Positions 33,282 through 41,776 of a stretch of DNA of 64,000 bases are shown one piece after another. Source of the stretch: SCTD01 sp036675425 (GTDB lineage: Bacteria > Actinomycetota > Actinomycetes > Mycobacteriales > SCTD01); NCBI GenBank assembly GCA_036675425.1, contig JAKFFB010000077.1, positions 23,384 to 87,383 on the forward strand, in the 5' to 3' direction. Within the stretch, counting starts at the first letter, position 1. The number at the start of each line of letters is the position of its first letter. The notes under the pieces were generated by a model. That model was not told the origin of the DNA. It made no database searches and was given only the letters and a program-made list of their open reading frames with translations. The position numbers and the translations under genes are program-made.

Positions 33282-35621
33282 TCACGCGGAGTCCGGCGCC
33301 TCGACGTCGGCGACGCCGGTGATGCGGTGCAGGGCGAAGGTGCGGTCCTCGGCGCGGAGGTGGTCCCAGGCGGTGACGAAGCCCCCCTCGACCCCGCGCG
33401 GCTCGACGACCCGGGACGTCGCCCGGCCCTGGGCGTCGACGTAGCCGAGCCACACCTGGCGCCGTTCCCGCGCCGCGGACTGCAGGAAGGCGAGGGTGTC
33501 CGCAGTGGTCGACCGGGTGGTGGTGACCGGTGCCCGGCGTGCGGCCCGCGCCGCGAGATCGCCTGCGCGCAGGGCGGTCACGGACAGCGCGGCCTGCTCG
33601 GGCGCGAGAGCGGTCTCGGTGTGCCGGTGCGGTCGCTGACGCGGCGAGGTGCGCCGCGCCTCGGGTCGCGCGAGCAGCAGGGCGCCGTCGGGCGCCTCCG
33701 CCGCGGGCGCGTAGCCGGCGGCCCGGAGCAGCTCCAGCACCCGGTCGAGGGGCGCGCTGCTGACCAGCACCGTGGGGGCGAGCCGGCGCAGCCGCAGCGG
33801 CTCGGCCCGCTTCGCGGCCAGCACCTCGGACAGCAGCGTCTCGTCGTCGCAGCGGACGTAGCTCCCGGCCATGCCGACCCGCATCCGGCCGTGCCGCCGC
33901 GCGACGTCGTCGACCAGGTAGGTCAGCGCCTGCGGGACCGGGGTGCGCGAGCGGGTCCGGAACAGCTCGTGCAGGTCGCTGGCGCTGCGGCCCGCGTCGA
34001 GAGCGCGGCGTACGGACGTCTCGCTCACCCGGTAGACCGTCGCCCCGCCGGTGGACTCGACGTCGGCGGTCAGCGCCAGGTCCCGTGCCAGCTCGCGCTC
34101 GAGCGGCCCGGGGGCGATGACGGTGAGGTCGGGCTGCACCAGCACGTGGTCGAGCGGAGCGGGCAGCCGGTCGCCGAGCAGCCTCGCCGCCTCGCGCTCG
34201 TCGCCGGCGAGCAGGGCGCGCGCGGCCGCGGACAGCCCACCCCGACCGGTCAGCCCGAGCTGCTCGGCCTCCGACAGCGACCAGCGGTGCACGGCGTCGC
34301 GCAGCCGCCCGCCGCGACGAGGCGCGGACCAGACGAGCCGGGCCGAGACGCTCTCCGGCGTCGCCGCCGTGCCGGGTGGCGTCGTGGTCAGCAGCTGCAG
34401 CACCCGCCGGCGCTCCGCGGGCGCGCCCGACCGCTCGAGGTCCGGTCCCAGCGGGGCGATCACCTTGTCGCGGTCGCCGCGCTCCCCGGCCAGGGCCGGC
34501 AGCCGGGTCAGGTCCAGCCAGGCGGTGACGAGGGCGATCCAGCGCAGCTCGGGAGGGAGCGCGAGCCAGCTGTCGTAGGCGGTGGTCGGCACCCACTCCG
34601 GGTCCACGCCCGGTGTCTGGTCGAGCAGCCCGGCGCCGGCCAGCACCTCGACCAGGAGCGCCACGGCAGGCTCGGGCAGGTCCACGTCCTTGGCCGTGCG
34701 CTTGAGCTCGCGCACCCCGACGCCGCCGGCGCGGAGCACCGACGGCGGCGACTCGGCCCAGAGCTCGAGCAGCGCCTCGGCCTTGGTCACCACCTCCGCG
34801 GCGCGGTGCGCTGCGGTGTCGTCGACCCCCGCGACCTTGGCGGTCTCCAGCGACGGCGGCACCGGGTCGAGCGCGCCCAGCGCCCGCTCCCCGCGGACGA
34901 CGAGGCCGACCTCGCGGGGCAGCTCGACGGTGGAGTCGTCGATGGCGACGAGCAGCCCGTGCGCCAGCAGCCAGCGGACGGGGGAGTCGGCGCTGGACGC
35001 GGGCTTGCGGGCGTCCTTCACCTGGCCGAGCGGCGATCCGGCGGCGAGGGTCTCCAGCACCCGGCGCGCGTCGTCGCCGGCGGAGGAGACGAGGGCGGCC
35101 ACCCGGGCCGGGTCGGCGAACAGCTCGACCACCCCTCCGACGCCGTCCACCCCGAGGGTCGCGGCGACGGGCGCGACGTCCTTGACGCGCTGCATCGACA
35201 GCAGGGTGCGCACCGGCCGGCCGAGCCCCGCCGCGGCCGGTGCCACGACGTCGCGGACCGGACCGACGACGTGCAGCGCGGTCGGCGGCCCCCAGACCAG
35301 CGCGAGGTCCTCGAGCCGCCGGACGCCGTCGGCAACCTGATCGGCCGTGGCGGAGGTGCCGACCAGTCCCTGCAGCGCGTCCAGCGTGGTGGACGTCGAC
35401 TCCGACGACGCCAGCACCAGCCCGTCGAGCAGCGCGAGCGTGAACGCGTCGAGCGACTCCAGCGCCCGCAGCACCGAGAGCCGCACCGCCGCCCGGGCGG
35501 CGAGCACGCCCACGTCGGGCGGCACCGGGACCGCGAGATCGGGCCGCGCGACGAGCAGGTCGGCCAGCCGCCCGTCGGGCCAGCCGCGCAGCCAGTCGGC
35601 CAGGCTGCGGGCGGAGTCCAT
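33282..35621 (-). CDS. Helicase-associated (XPB/Ssl2-like) domain protein
   Basis: Large protein of 779 residues lacking Walker motifs. It fits the actinobacterial helicase-associated family encoded beside XPB: start SLADWLRGWPDGRLADLLVARPDLAVPVPPD in two blocks, a middle segment with HVLVQPDLTVIAPGPLERELA, and a C-terminal WYL-like region (VWLGYVDAQGRATSRVVEPRGVEGGFVTAW in pieces). It may be a partner or regulator of XPB in repair. ATG at 35621 gives the family N-terminus; the open frame runs on upstream without coding character. Confidence 0.85.
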   Translation of the reverse strand: MDSARSLADWLRGWPDGRLADLLVARPDLAVPVPPDVGVLAARAAVRLSVLRALESLDAFTLALLDGLVLASSESTSTTLDALQGLVGTSATADQVADGVRRLEDLALVWGPPTALHVVGPVRDVVAPAAAGLGRPVRTLLSMQRVKDVAPVAATLGVDGVGGVVELFADPARVAALVSSAGDDARRVLETLAAGSPLGQVKDARKPASSADSPVRWLLAHGLLVAIDDSTVELPREVGLVVRGERALGALDPVPPSLETAKVAGVDDTAAHRAAEVVTKAEALLELWAESPPSVLRAGGVGVRELKRTAKDVDLPEPAVALLVEVLAGAGLLDQTPGVDPEWVPTTAYDSWLALPPELRWIALVTAWLDLTRLPALAGERGDRDKVIAPLGPDLERSGAPAERRRVLQLLTTTPPGTAATPESVSARLVWSAPRRGGRLRDAVHRWSLSEAEQLGLTGRGGLSAAARALLAGDEREAARLLGDRLPAPLDHVLVQPDLTVIAPGPLERELARDLALTADVESTGGATVYRVSETSVRRALDAGRSASDLHELFRTRSRTPVPQALTYLVDDVARRHGRMRVGMAGSYVRCDDETLLSEVLAAKRAEPLRLRRLAPTVLVSSAPLDRVLELLRAAGYAPAAEAPDGALLLARPEARRTSPRQRPHRHTETALAPEQAALSVTALRAGDLAARAARRAPVTTTRSTTADTLAFLQSAARERRQVWLGYVDAQGRATSRVVEPRGVEGGFVTAWDHLRAEDRTFALHRITGVADVEAPDSA

Positions 35622-35675
35622 CCGGCCCACGCTAGTCGCCGGTGTGCGGCCGGGCAGGCCGGGAACGAGTGCCCC

Positions 35676-35894
35676 ATGACGAACCCGAACGAGGACCTGG
35701 TCACCACCGAGGGCGTCGACGAGGGGTCGGCCGCCTCCACGGCGGAGAGCCCGGACTCGGGCGGCGGCCCGGCCGCGCGGGGGCTGCCGGACGGGCCCGA
35801 GGCCGAGCGCGCCGCCCCGCCGGTCGACACCGACACCGAGGACACGGAGGCGGCCCGCGGTCCCGGTCAGCAGCTGGAGGCCGGCGAGGGCTGA
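35676..35894 (+). CDS. Small acidic, disordered hypothetical protein
   Basis: Predicted 72-residue protein rich in Asp, Glu, Gly, Pro, Ala and Thr, with no hydrophobic core and so probably unstructured. Short acidic proteins like this are common in actinobacteria and mostly unstudied. It starts 54 bp from the divergent helicase-associated gene and ends 18 bp before larE. Confidence 0.6.
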   Translation: MTNPNEDLVTTEGVDEGSAASTAESPDSGGGPAARGLPDGPEAERAAPPVDTDTEDTEAARGPGQQLEAGEG

Positions 35895-35912
35895 CCGGCC
35901 TACGCTCCGGTC

Positions 35913-36713
35913 ATGCCCGACGACCTCGACGCCCGTCTGGAGGTCCTCGAGGCCGCGCTCCGGCAGGTCGACGGCCTGCTCGTCGCGTTCTCCGGCGGCG
36001 CGGACTCCGCGTTCCTGCTCGCCGCCGCCGCGCGTGCGCTCGGTCCGGACCGCGTCGTCGCCGCCACCGCAGTGAGCCCGTCGCTGGCGGCCGCCGAGCT
36101 GCCGGCAGCGGTGGCGTACGCCGCCTCGCTCGGCGTGCGGCACGTGACGCCGGCGACCGACGAGCTGTCCCGCGAGGGCTACGTCGCCAACGGCCGTGAC
36201 CGCTGCTTCCACTGCAAGGCCACGCTGCTCGACACCCTCCGCCCGCTGGCGGCCGAGCTGGGGCTCGCCGCGGTCGCCACCGGCACCAACGCCGACGACG
36301 CCGTCGCCGGCTTCCGTCCCGGCATCCGCGCCGCCGCCGAGCGCGGCGCCCTGACGCCGCTGCTCGACGCGGGGCTCACGAAGGAGCAGGTGCGCGAGGC
36401 GTCCCGGCGCTGGGGCCTCCCGACGGCGGACAAGCCGGCGCTCGCCTGCCTCGCCAGTCGCATCGCCTACGGCCTGCAGGTCACCCCGGCCGGGCTCGCT
36501 CGCGTCGACCGGGCGGAGTCGGCGCTGCGGGCCCACCTCGTCGACGTGGTCGACCTGCGCGTCCGCGACCTCGGCGACGGCGTGGCCCGGGTCGAGCTCG
36601 ACCCGGCGGCGCTCGCCCGGTGCGACGACGCGGCGCTGGAGGTGGTCCGGGCGGCGGGCTTCGCGCACGTCACCGCCCAGGAGTTCCGCAGCGGGTCGAT
36701 GAACCTGGTCTAG
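35913..36713 (+). CDS. larE: LarE-like ATP-dependent sacrificial sulfur transferase
   Basis: PP-loop enzyme of 266 residues. The pyrophosphatase loop is SGGADS (27-32). Cys98 and Cys101 (DRCFHCK) and Cys179 (ACLASR) are present; Cys179 aligns with the cysteine that donates its sulfur in Lactobacillus LarE. In that system LarE builds the nickel-pincer cofactor of lactate racemase together with LarB and LarC. Neither larB nor larC is nearby, so the role here is uncertain. Confidence 0.87.
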   Translation: MPDDLDARLEVLEAALRQVDGLLVAFSGGADSAFLLAAAARALGPDRVVAATAVSPSLAAAELPAAVAYAASLGVRHVTPATDELSREGYVANGRDRCFHCKATLLDTLRPLAAELGLAAVATGTNADDAVAGFRPGIRAAAERGALTPLLDAGLTKEQVREASRRWGLPTADKPALACLASRIAYGLQVTPAGLARVDRAESALRAHLVDVVDLRVRDLGDGVARVELDPAALARCDDAALEVVRAAGFAHVTAQEFRSGSMNLV

Positions 36714-36937
36714 GGGCGCCGGCGACGGGCGCCGCGCAGCAGCCCGAGCAGCGACAGTCCGAGGCCGACCGGCAGCAGCGACGCCAGCAGCGTCGTCCAC
36801 AGCGGCGCGTCGTCGCGGCCGAGCAGGAACGGCACGACGACCAGCAGCACCCCGACGATCCCGATCGCGAAGAGCAGCGCTCCCGCGACGACCAGCCGGG
36901 CGCCCGGTTCCGCGCCGCCCGCGTGCCGAGCCGTCAT
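36710..36937 (-). CDS. Small two-helix membrane protein
   Basis: Predicted protein of 75 residues with two hydrophobic helices (about 14-38 and 47-66) separated by the short loop GRDDAPLWTT and a basic tail (RGARRRRP). No family recognised. ATG at 36937 overlaps the esterase stop (ATGA), so the two are co-translated. Its end overlaps the larE stop on the other strand by 4 bp. Confidence 0.65.
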   Translation of the reverse strand: MTARHAGGAEPGARLVVAGALLFAIGIVGVLLVVVPFLLGRDDAPLWTTLLASLLPVGLGLSLLGLLRGARRRRP

Positions 36938-38223
36938 CGGACGACCACGGCCCGCGGCGATGTCGCCGCCTCCGCACCGCCGCCGCGCCACACCGCGCGC
37001 CAGACCGTCGTGCCGCGGGTGAGCGGGGTCCAGGTGAGGTCGAAGTAGGTGTCGTACAGGCCCTTTCGCAGCGGAGCGAGCCGCGCCGTCCGCCAGCTGC
37101 CGTCGGGCTGCCGCACCTGCAGGGAGACGCTGCTGCCCGCCTGCCGAGGGCGTACGACGCCCTTCAGCCGGACGGCGCTGCCCACCCGCGTCTCGAGCCG
37201 GGAGGGCAGGTCGAGGGTCACCCGGACCGAGGGCCGCGGGTACTCCGGCGCGGTCTCCGGGGTGAGCGTCGCCGCGAGGAAGTGCAGGCTGCGCGGCCAG
37301 GCGAGGTCCTGGTAGCCGCGGGCGTGCAGCGCCCCCGGCAGCACGTGCACGCGGCTCGGCACCCGGTTGCGGTGCAGCGCGGCGTCCATGACCCAGGCCT
37401 GCCGCGGGTCGATCTGCTCGCCCTCGCTGGACAGGGCCAGGGTCGCGGCGTGGCCGGGCGTCACGGCCGCCGCGGGAGAGGCCAGGGAGTACTCGTCGGG
37501 GCAGCGCGCCGGCGTGCACGCCATCAGGTCGTCGACGACCTTCGCCGCGAGCCCGCGGTAGGTGCAGCCGGCGCTGCCCGGGGCGCATCCGCCGCTGCTG
37601 GGCTGCGCGGTCACCGCGGCGAGGTCGTTGACGCCGGACCAGGTGACGACGGAGCGGAGCGGCTCCCGGCCGGGCGCGGGCTGGCCGAGCAGCGCGGCCA
37701 GGTGGCCTCCCGCCGAGTCGCCGATCGCGCCGATGCGCTGGGCGTCCACGCCGAGCTCGGCCGACCGCTGCCGCAGCAGCGCGAGCGCGGCCTCGGCGTC
37801 ACGCAGCTGCGCCGGCCAGGTCGCGCCTGGGGCCAGCCGGTAGTTGAGCGACACGGCCGTCCAGCCGCGGGTCTGCACGAGCTCGACGGCCTCGTCGGCC
37901 CACTCCGTGCTGTCGCCGATCTGCCAGCCGCCGCCGTGGATGAGCAGCACCGTCGGGCGGGGGACCAGCGGCGCCACGTCCGGGGTGAAGACGTCCAGCG
38001 ACTGCTCCAGCCCGTCGGGTCCGAAGGCGAGCGTGCGGCGGACGACGCCGTCGGCCACGAGGAACGGCTGCTCGAGCGGCGGCAGCAGGCCGGGGGTGCG
38101 CTCGGGCGCGGGCTGCAGCTGCTCGACGACGGGGGAGGCCCCGGTCGGGACCAGGCCGGTGACGAGGAAGGCGACGGTCAGGGCGGCGGTCAGGACGGCG
38201 CGCCGCCAGGGACCGACCCGCAC
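36934..38223 (-). CDS. Secreted alpha/beta-hydrolase (esterase/lipase) with C-terminal Ig-like domain
   Basis: Exported protein of 429 residues with an N-terminal signal peptide (hydrophobic core AVLTAALTVAFLVTGLV). The hydrolase has the oxyanion motif HGGGWQ, nucleophile GDSAGGH, and a late His in LPGALHARGY. After about residue 335 a beta-sandwich-like tail follows (VRLKGVVRPRQAGSSVSLQV). It resembles the BD-FAE/carboxylesterase group. GTG at 38223 follows AGGAGG by 7 bp; the GTG just before it is the alternative. Confidence 0.84.
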   Translation of the reverse strand: MRVGPWRRAVLTAALTVAFLVTGLVPTGASPVVEQLQPAPERTPGLLPPLEQPFLVADGVVRRTLAFGPDGLEQSLDVFTPDVAPLVPRPTVLLIHGGGWQIGDSTEWADEAVELVQTRGWTAVSLNYRLAPGATWPAQLRDAEAALALLRQRSAELGVDAQRIGAIGDSAGGHLAALLGQPAPGREPLRSVVTWSGVNDLAAVTAQPSSGGCAPGSAGCTYRGLAAKVVDDLMACTPARCPDEYSLASPAAAVTPGHAATLALSSEGEQIDPRQAWVMDAALHRNRVPSRVHVLPGALHARGYQDLAWPRSLHFLAATLTPETAPEYPRPSVRVTLDLPSRLETRVGSAVRLKGVVRPRQAGSSVSLQVRQPDGSWRTARLAPLRKGLYDTYFDLTWTPLTRGTTVWRAVWRGGGAEAATSPRAVVVR

Positions 38224-38344
38224 CACTCGACCTCCTCGTACGCCTTGCCCGAGTTCGTGCAGCAAGCGTAGGTGCGCGGGAACCGGCTTGCCCGGCACGT
38301 AGCCTGGGAGACGTCCCACACCCCTGCGATGCGACGAGGTCGGC

Positions 38345-38728
38345 GTGCCTACCGGCAAGGTGAAGTTCTACGACAAGGACAAGGGCTTCGGCTTCGTGTC
38401 CCGTGACGACGGCGGCGACGTCTTCGTGCCGAAGTCCGCGCTGCCCGTGGGCGTCGAGGAGCTCAAGGCCGGCGCGCGCGTGGAGTTCGGCGTCGCGGCG
38501 GGCAAGCGCGGCGAGCAGGCGCTGTCGCTGACGGTGCTCGACGCGCCGCCCACGATGGCCGGCGCGCGCCGCTCGGCCGACGAGCTGCAGGGCATGGTCG
38601 AGGACCTCATCAAGCTGCTCGAGGCCAAGGTGCAGCCGTCGCTGCGCCGCGGCAAGCACCCCGACCGGGAGAGCGGCCGCCGGGTCGCGCAGATCATGCG
38701 CGCCGTCGCGACCGAGCTCGAGGGCTGA
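38345..38728 (+). CDS. Cold-shock domain protein (CspB-like, extended)
   Basis: RNA/DNA-binding protein of 127 residues. The cold-shock domain (1-65) has both RNP motifs: KGFGFV and DVFVPKSAL. The extra helical C-terminal half (LQGMVEDLIKLLEAKVQP, RVAQIMRAVATELEG) is the actinobacterial CspB form, about twice the size of classical CspA. The start is GTG at 38345. It probably acts as an RNA chaperone. Confidence 0.92.
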   Translation: MPTGKVKFYDKDKGFGFVSRDDGGDVFVPKSALPVGVEELKAGARVEFGVAAGKRGEQALSLTVLDAPPTMAGARRSADELQGMVEDLIKLLEAKVQPSLRRGKHPDRESGRRVAQIMRAVATELEG

Positions 38729-38731
38729 TCC

Positions 38732-39193
38732 CTACTCGTCGGCCACCAGGGCGAACTGCCACTCGCCGGTCGGCGCCGACTCCTCGTTGACGGTGCGGAC
38801 CGTCAGCAGCAGCTGCCCGCCGGGCGCGATGCCGGGGGCGGTGAACGGGAAGTAGTGGTCGGTGATCGTGTCGGACGCCTGCGTGCGCTGCGGGTCGGAC
38901 GGGTCGGAGATCACCAGCTGCCAGCCGCGGTCGGCGAGCTCGCCGTCCACGTCGATGCCGATCCGCTCACCCGGGCGGACGGCCAGCTCGGTGATCTCGC
39001 CGGCGCGCTGGGCGCAGCCGCCGCTCTCGAGCGTCTGGTCCTCGTCGAAGCAGAACGCCGCGGCCTCGGTGTAGGCGCTCGAGCCACCGCTGACGACGGT
39101 CACGATGGGCGCGGGCTTCTCGCACCCGGTCAGCAGCGCCGCGGCCGCGGAGGTCGCGGCGGCGGCCGCGAGCAGGCGGCGGCGGGGGGTCAT
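38732..39193 (-). CDS. DUF2771 lipoprotein
   Basis: Predicted lipoprotein of 153 residues with basic N-terminus MTPRRR, hydrophobic core and lipobox LLTGC near residue 24. The mature part matches DUF2771, an actinobacterial family encoded next to cspB and DUF3027 genes. Two conserved Cys (FCFDEDQ, GGCAQR) may form a disulfide. Function unknown. It converges with cspB (3-bp gap). Confidence 0.83.
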   Translation of the reverse strand: MTPRRRLLAAAAATSAAAALLTGCEKPAPIVTVVSGGSSAYTEAAAFCFDEDQTLESGGCAQRAGEITELAVRPGERIGIDVDGELADRGWQLVISDPSDPQRTQASDTITDHYFPFTAPGIAPGGQLLLTVRTVNEESAPTGEWQFALVADE

Positions 39194-39261
39194 TCGGGCT
39201 CCGGGTCTGTCGGTGGTCCGGCGGCGGACCCGCCGGCGGGGACGTCTGGGAGACTGCAGGG

Positions 39262-40338
39262 GTGCCAGGTGTGAGACGCAGGCTCTTGGACGTCGGGAAG
39301 AAGGTATCCGGCGTGCTCGCCGGACCGCGCGACGAGGTCGCCCCGACGACCGCTGCCGAGCCGCCGACCTCCGCCTCCCCCGCTTCCGAGGAGCCCCCCG
39401 CCGTGTCCAGCATCACGAGCACCGCCGCCGACGTGGCCGCCGATCCTGCCTGCGCCTCGGCCGTCGACCTGGCCCGCGCGGCCGCGGTCGAGGTCGCCGG
39501 TGCCGCCGTCGGCGAGCACCTCGGCGCCGAGGTCGAGGGCGACGAGCCCACCGTCGTCACGCACTCCTTCGCGACCACCGAGCCGGCCTACACCGGGTGG
39601 CGCTGGGCCGTGACGGTCGTCCGCGCCGACGGCGCCGACGCCGTCACGGTCGACGAGGTCGTGCTGCTGCCCGGCAGCGGCGCGCTGCTCGCCCCGGCGT
39701 GGGTGCCCTGGTCGGAGCGCATCCAGCCCGGCGACCTCTCGCCCGGTGACCTGCTGCCTCCGCCCAAGGACGACCCGCGGCTCGTCCCGTCGTACGCCGA
39801 CGTCGAGGCCGAGCGGCTGCCGTTCGAGCTGCACCGCGAGCTGGGCCTGGGCCGTCCGCGCGTGCTGTCGCTCGACGGTCGCGCCGACGCCGCGGAGCGG
39901 TGGTACGACGGGCCGGCCGGACCGGACACCCCGATGGCCAAGCAGGCTCCGGCCACGTGCGCGAGCTGCGGCTTCCTCGTGCCGATGGCCGGTGCGCTGG
40001 GGCGGGTCTTCGGCGCGTGCGCCAACGGGATGGCCCCCGACGACGGGCGCGTCGTTGCGCTGACCCACGGCTGCGGCGCGCACAGCGAGGTCGTGGTGGA
40101 GACGCCGGAGTCGAGCTTCGCCGGGATGGCGGTGGTCGACGACGAGTTCGAGGTCGTCGAGATCGAGCGCACGCCCGAGCCGGTCGACGCGGAGGCGTCC
40201 GCCGCTGCCGACGCGACGGCAGACCCGGATGCCGAGGCCGATGCGACAGCGGCCGCCGAGACCGCCGACGCCCCCGAGGACGCCGCCGTGCCGGGCGTCG
40301 ACGACCCGCCGCTGGACGACGTCGTCGCGGAGGGCTGA
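39262..40338 (+). CDS. DUF3027 domain protein
   Basis: Protein of 358 residues. The conserved DUF3027 core (about 65-290) includes CASAVDLARAA, YTGWRWAVTV, VLLPGSGALLAPAWVPW and a Cys-rich CASCGFLVPMAGALG that may bind zinc. The N-terminus (1-60) and the acidic Ala/Asp-rich C-terminus (about 300-358) look disordered and are lineage-variable. GTG at 39262 is the longest sensible start; an internal GTG near residue 48 is possible. Function unknown. Confidence 0.84.
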   Translation: MPGVRRRLLDVGKKVSGVLAGPRDEVAPTTAAEPPTSASPASEEPPAVSSITSTAADVAADPACASAVDLARAAAVEVAGAAVGEHLGAEVEGDEPTVVTHSFATTEPAYTGWRWAVTVVRADGADAVTVDEVVLLPGSGALLAPAWVPWSERIQPGDLSPGDLLPPPKDDPRLVPSYADVEAERLPFELHRELGLGRPRVLSLDGRADAAERWYDGPAGPDTPMAKQAPATCASCGFLVPMAGALGRVFGACANGMAPDDGRVVALTHGCGAHSEVVVETPESSFAGMAVVDDEFEVVEIERTPEPVDAEASAAADATADPDAEADATAAAETADAPEDAAVPGVDDPPLDDVVAEG

Positions 40339-40433
40339 GCCCGCCGGGTGCTTGCAGCGCCCCTCGGCGAGGCGCATCCTTCCCGCAGCGCCTTGACCCC
40401 GACGCGGCCGTCCGACCGATCCGGGGGGATCAC

Positions 40434-40676
40434 ATGATCAAGGCTCATCCGTACCGCGCCCTGCTCGCCGTCGCCCTCTACGGAGGCATCTGCCTGTTCG
40501 TCGCCGGGATGATCGGCCAGTACAACGACGGGCCGTGGGGCGGCCTGCCGGAGTGGCTGGCGGCGTTCACGTGGTTCAGCTTCCTGCTGTCGATCCCGGC
40601 GCTGATCGGGCTCGGCGCCTACCTCGCGGTCGTGAAGCTGGCAGCCCGCAAGGACGGGTCCGCGCACCCGGCGTAG
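40434..40676 (+). CDS. Small two-helix membrane protein
   Basis: Predicted 80-residue protein with two hydrophobic segments (about 8-28 and 40-68), a short Gly/Trp loop (QYNDGPWGGLPEW) and a basic tail. No family recognised. It starts at ATG 40434 after GGGGGG and lies 95 bp after the DUF3027 gene. That gap holds a small imperfect hairpin around 40360-40379. Confidence 0.65.
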   Translation: MIKAHPYRALLAVALYGGICLFVAGMIGQYNDGPWGGLPEWLAAFTWFSFLLSIPALIGLGAYLAVVKLAARKDGSAHPA

Positions 40677-40691
40677 GACACGCGTCAGGCG

Positions 40692-41276
40692 TCAGCCTCG
40701 GCGGCGGAGCATCCACACCGCCGCCGCGACGTGCCAGAGGTCGACGACGGTGAGGCCGAGCCGCTGCAGGCCGCCGCTGCGGTCGACGACGAGCACGGTG
40801 CCGACGAGCGCGAGCGCCGAGACGACGCCGACGACCGCCGAGGTGCCGGCCGCCCGGTCGTACCCCATCCGGCGCAGCGGGCCGGCGGCCAGCAGCGGGG
40901 TGAGCGCCATGGCGACGTAGCCGACGCCTGCCGCCACCGCGTGGCCCACGTCCTGCGGCTGCCCGCCCTCCCGGGTCAGCGGCAGCAGCGCGACGCCGAG
41001 GGTCGCGACACCGGCGACGACGGCGGCGTTCCGTACCGCCTTGCTGTCGAGCTCACGGCCGAGCCGGAAGGCCCACACGGGCAGCAGCAGCCCGAAGACG
41101 ACGAAGCCGGAGGTCATCAGCGCCCGCGTCGGCGCGCCCTCCCGGGCCAGCTGGCTGATCGCGTCGGCCAGCGGGTCGTAGCCGTCGGTGCGCAGCCCGC
41201 CCACGAGCCAGGCGCTGATGAAGGACAGCGGCGCGACGATCCCGCAGACCGCAGCGACGGTGCGGGGGATCGGCAT
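40692..41276 (-). CDS. DUF998 membrane protein
   Basis: Integral membrane protein of 194 residues with about six helices. The N-terminal pattern GIVAPLSFISAWLVGGL, DGYDPLADAISQLAREGAP and the later HAVAAGVGYVAMAL are typical of DUF998. Function unknown. ATG at 41276 is preferred; the upstream in-frame extension falls toward a palindromic element. Confidence 0.8.
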   Translation of the reverse strand: MPIPRTVAAVCGIVAPLSFISAWLVGGLRTDGYDPLADAISQLAREGAPTRALMTSGFVVFGLLLPVWAFRLGRELDSKAVRNAAVVAGVATLGVALLPLTREGGQPQDVGHAVAAGVGYVAMALTPLLAAGPLRRMGYDRAAGTSAVVGVVSALALVGTVLVVDRSGGLQRLGLTVVDLWHVAAAVWMLRRRG

Positions 41277-41304
41277 GCCCGCAGCGTCGCACGGTGGACT
41301 CTGC

Positions 41305-41375
41305 TGATCATCCGCAGGATCCCCGGCCACAGCGGCGCTCGGAGGCGCCTACGGCGGCGATGCTGCGGATGATCA
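41305..41375. repeat. Hairpin element bounded by TGATCATCCGCAG...CTGCGGATGATCA
   Basis: Perfect 13-bp terminal arms (41305-41317 and 41363-41375), with weaker pairing extending inward. The right end is followed by ACGGG, as in the element ending at 30524. It lies between two minus-strand genes. Confidence 0.75.
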
Positions 41376-41392
41376 ACGGGTGCGGCCGCGGG

Positions 41393-41536
41393 CTACTCCG
41401 CGGGGTCGGCGAGCTGGGTGGGCGAGCTGTCGGACCCGCCACCGCTCATGCTGCCGGCGAAGGCACCCACGCCGGCGGCGGCCGGGGCGAGCACGACGAG
41501 GGCGGCGACGGCACCGACGACGAGACGGATGTTCAT
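41393..41536 (-). CDS. Small hypothetical membrane or secreted peptide
   Basis: A 47-residue open frame: hydrophobic N-terminal helix (about 4-30) followed by a Gly/Ser-rich tail. GGAAGG lies about 10 bp before the ATG at 41536. No family recognised. It is supported only by a plausible start, the ribosome binding site and composition. The 240 bp upstream of it (to 41776) contain no other gene or structure that I can identify. Confidence 0.4.
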   Translation of the reverse strand: MNIRLVVGAVAALVVLAPAAAGVGAFAGSMSGGGSDSSPTQLADPAE

Positions 41537-41776
41537 GGGAGGGCCTTCCGGGTCGACGATCAGGCCCGGTTTCGCCCTTCGCTCCCCGACGGCCACTAGG
41601 CGACCAGTTCGTGCTGTCGGATCAGTGCGTGCCCTTGCGCGGTTGCGCTGCGCAGACCGTGCCGGACCGGACCGCCGAAGGGAAGCGATCCGGCCCGAGA
41701 TGGCCCGAAGTCGAGCCGGGGTGACCAGGGCGGCAGGGCCGAGTGCCGCTGCGCGCTGACCGTTCGTACGACCCGC

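Noticed and set aside
33327..35894. Plus-strand open frame of 855 codons
   Set aside because: Antisense of the helicase-associated gene; repetitive Arg/Gly/Gln composition and no domain. Only its last 72 codons in this frame (35676-35894) coincide with a plausible small gene.
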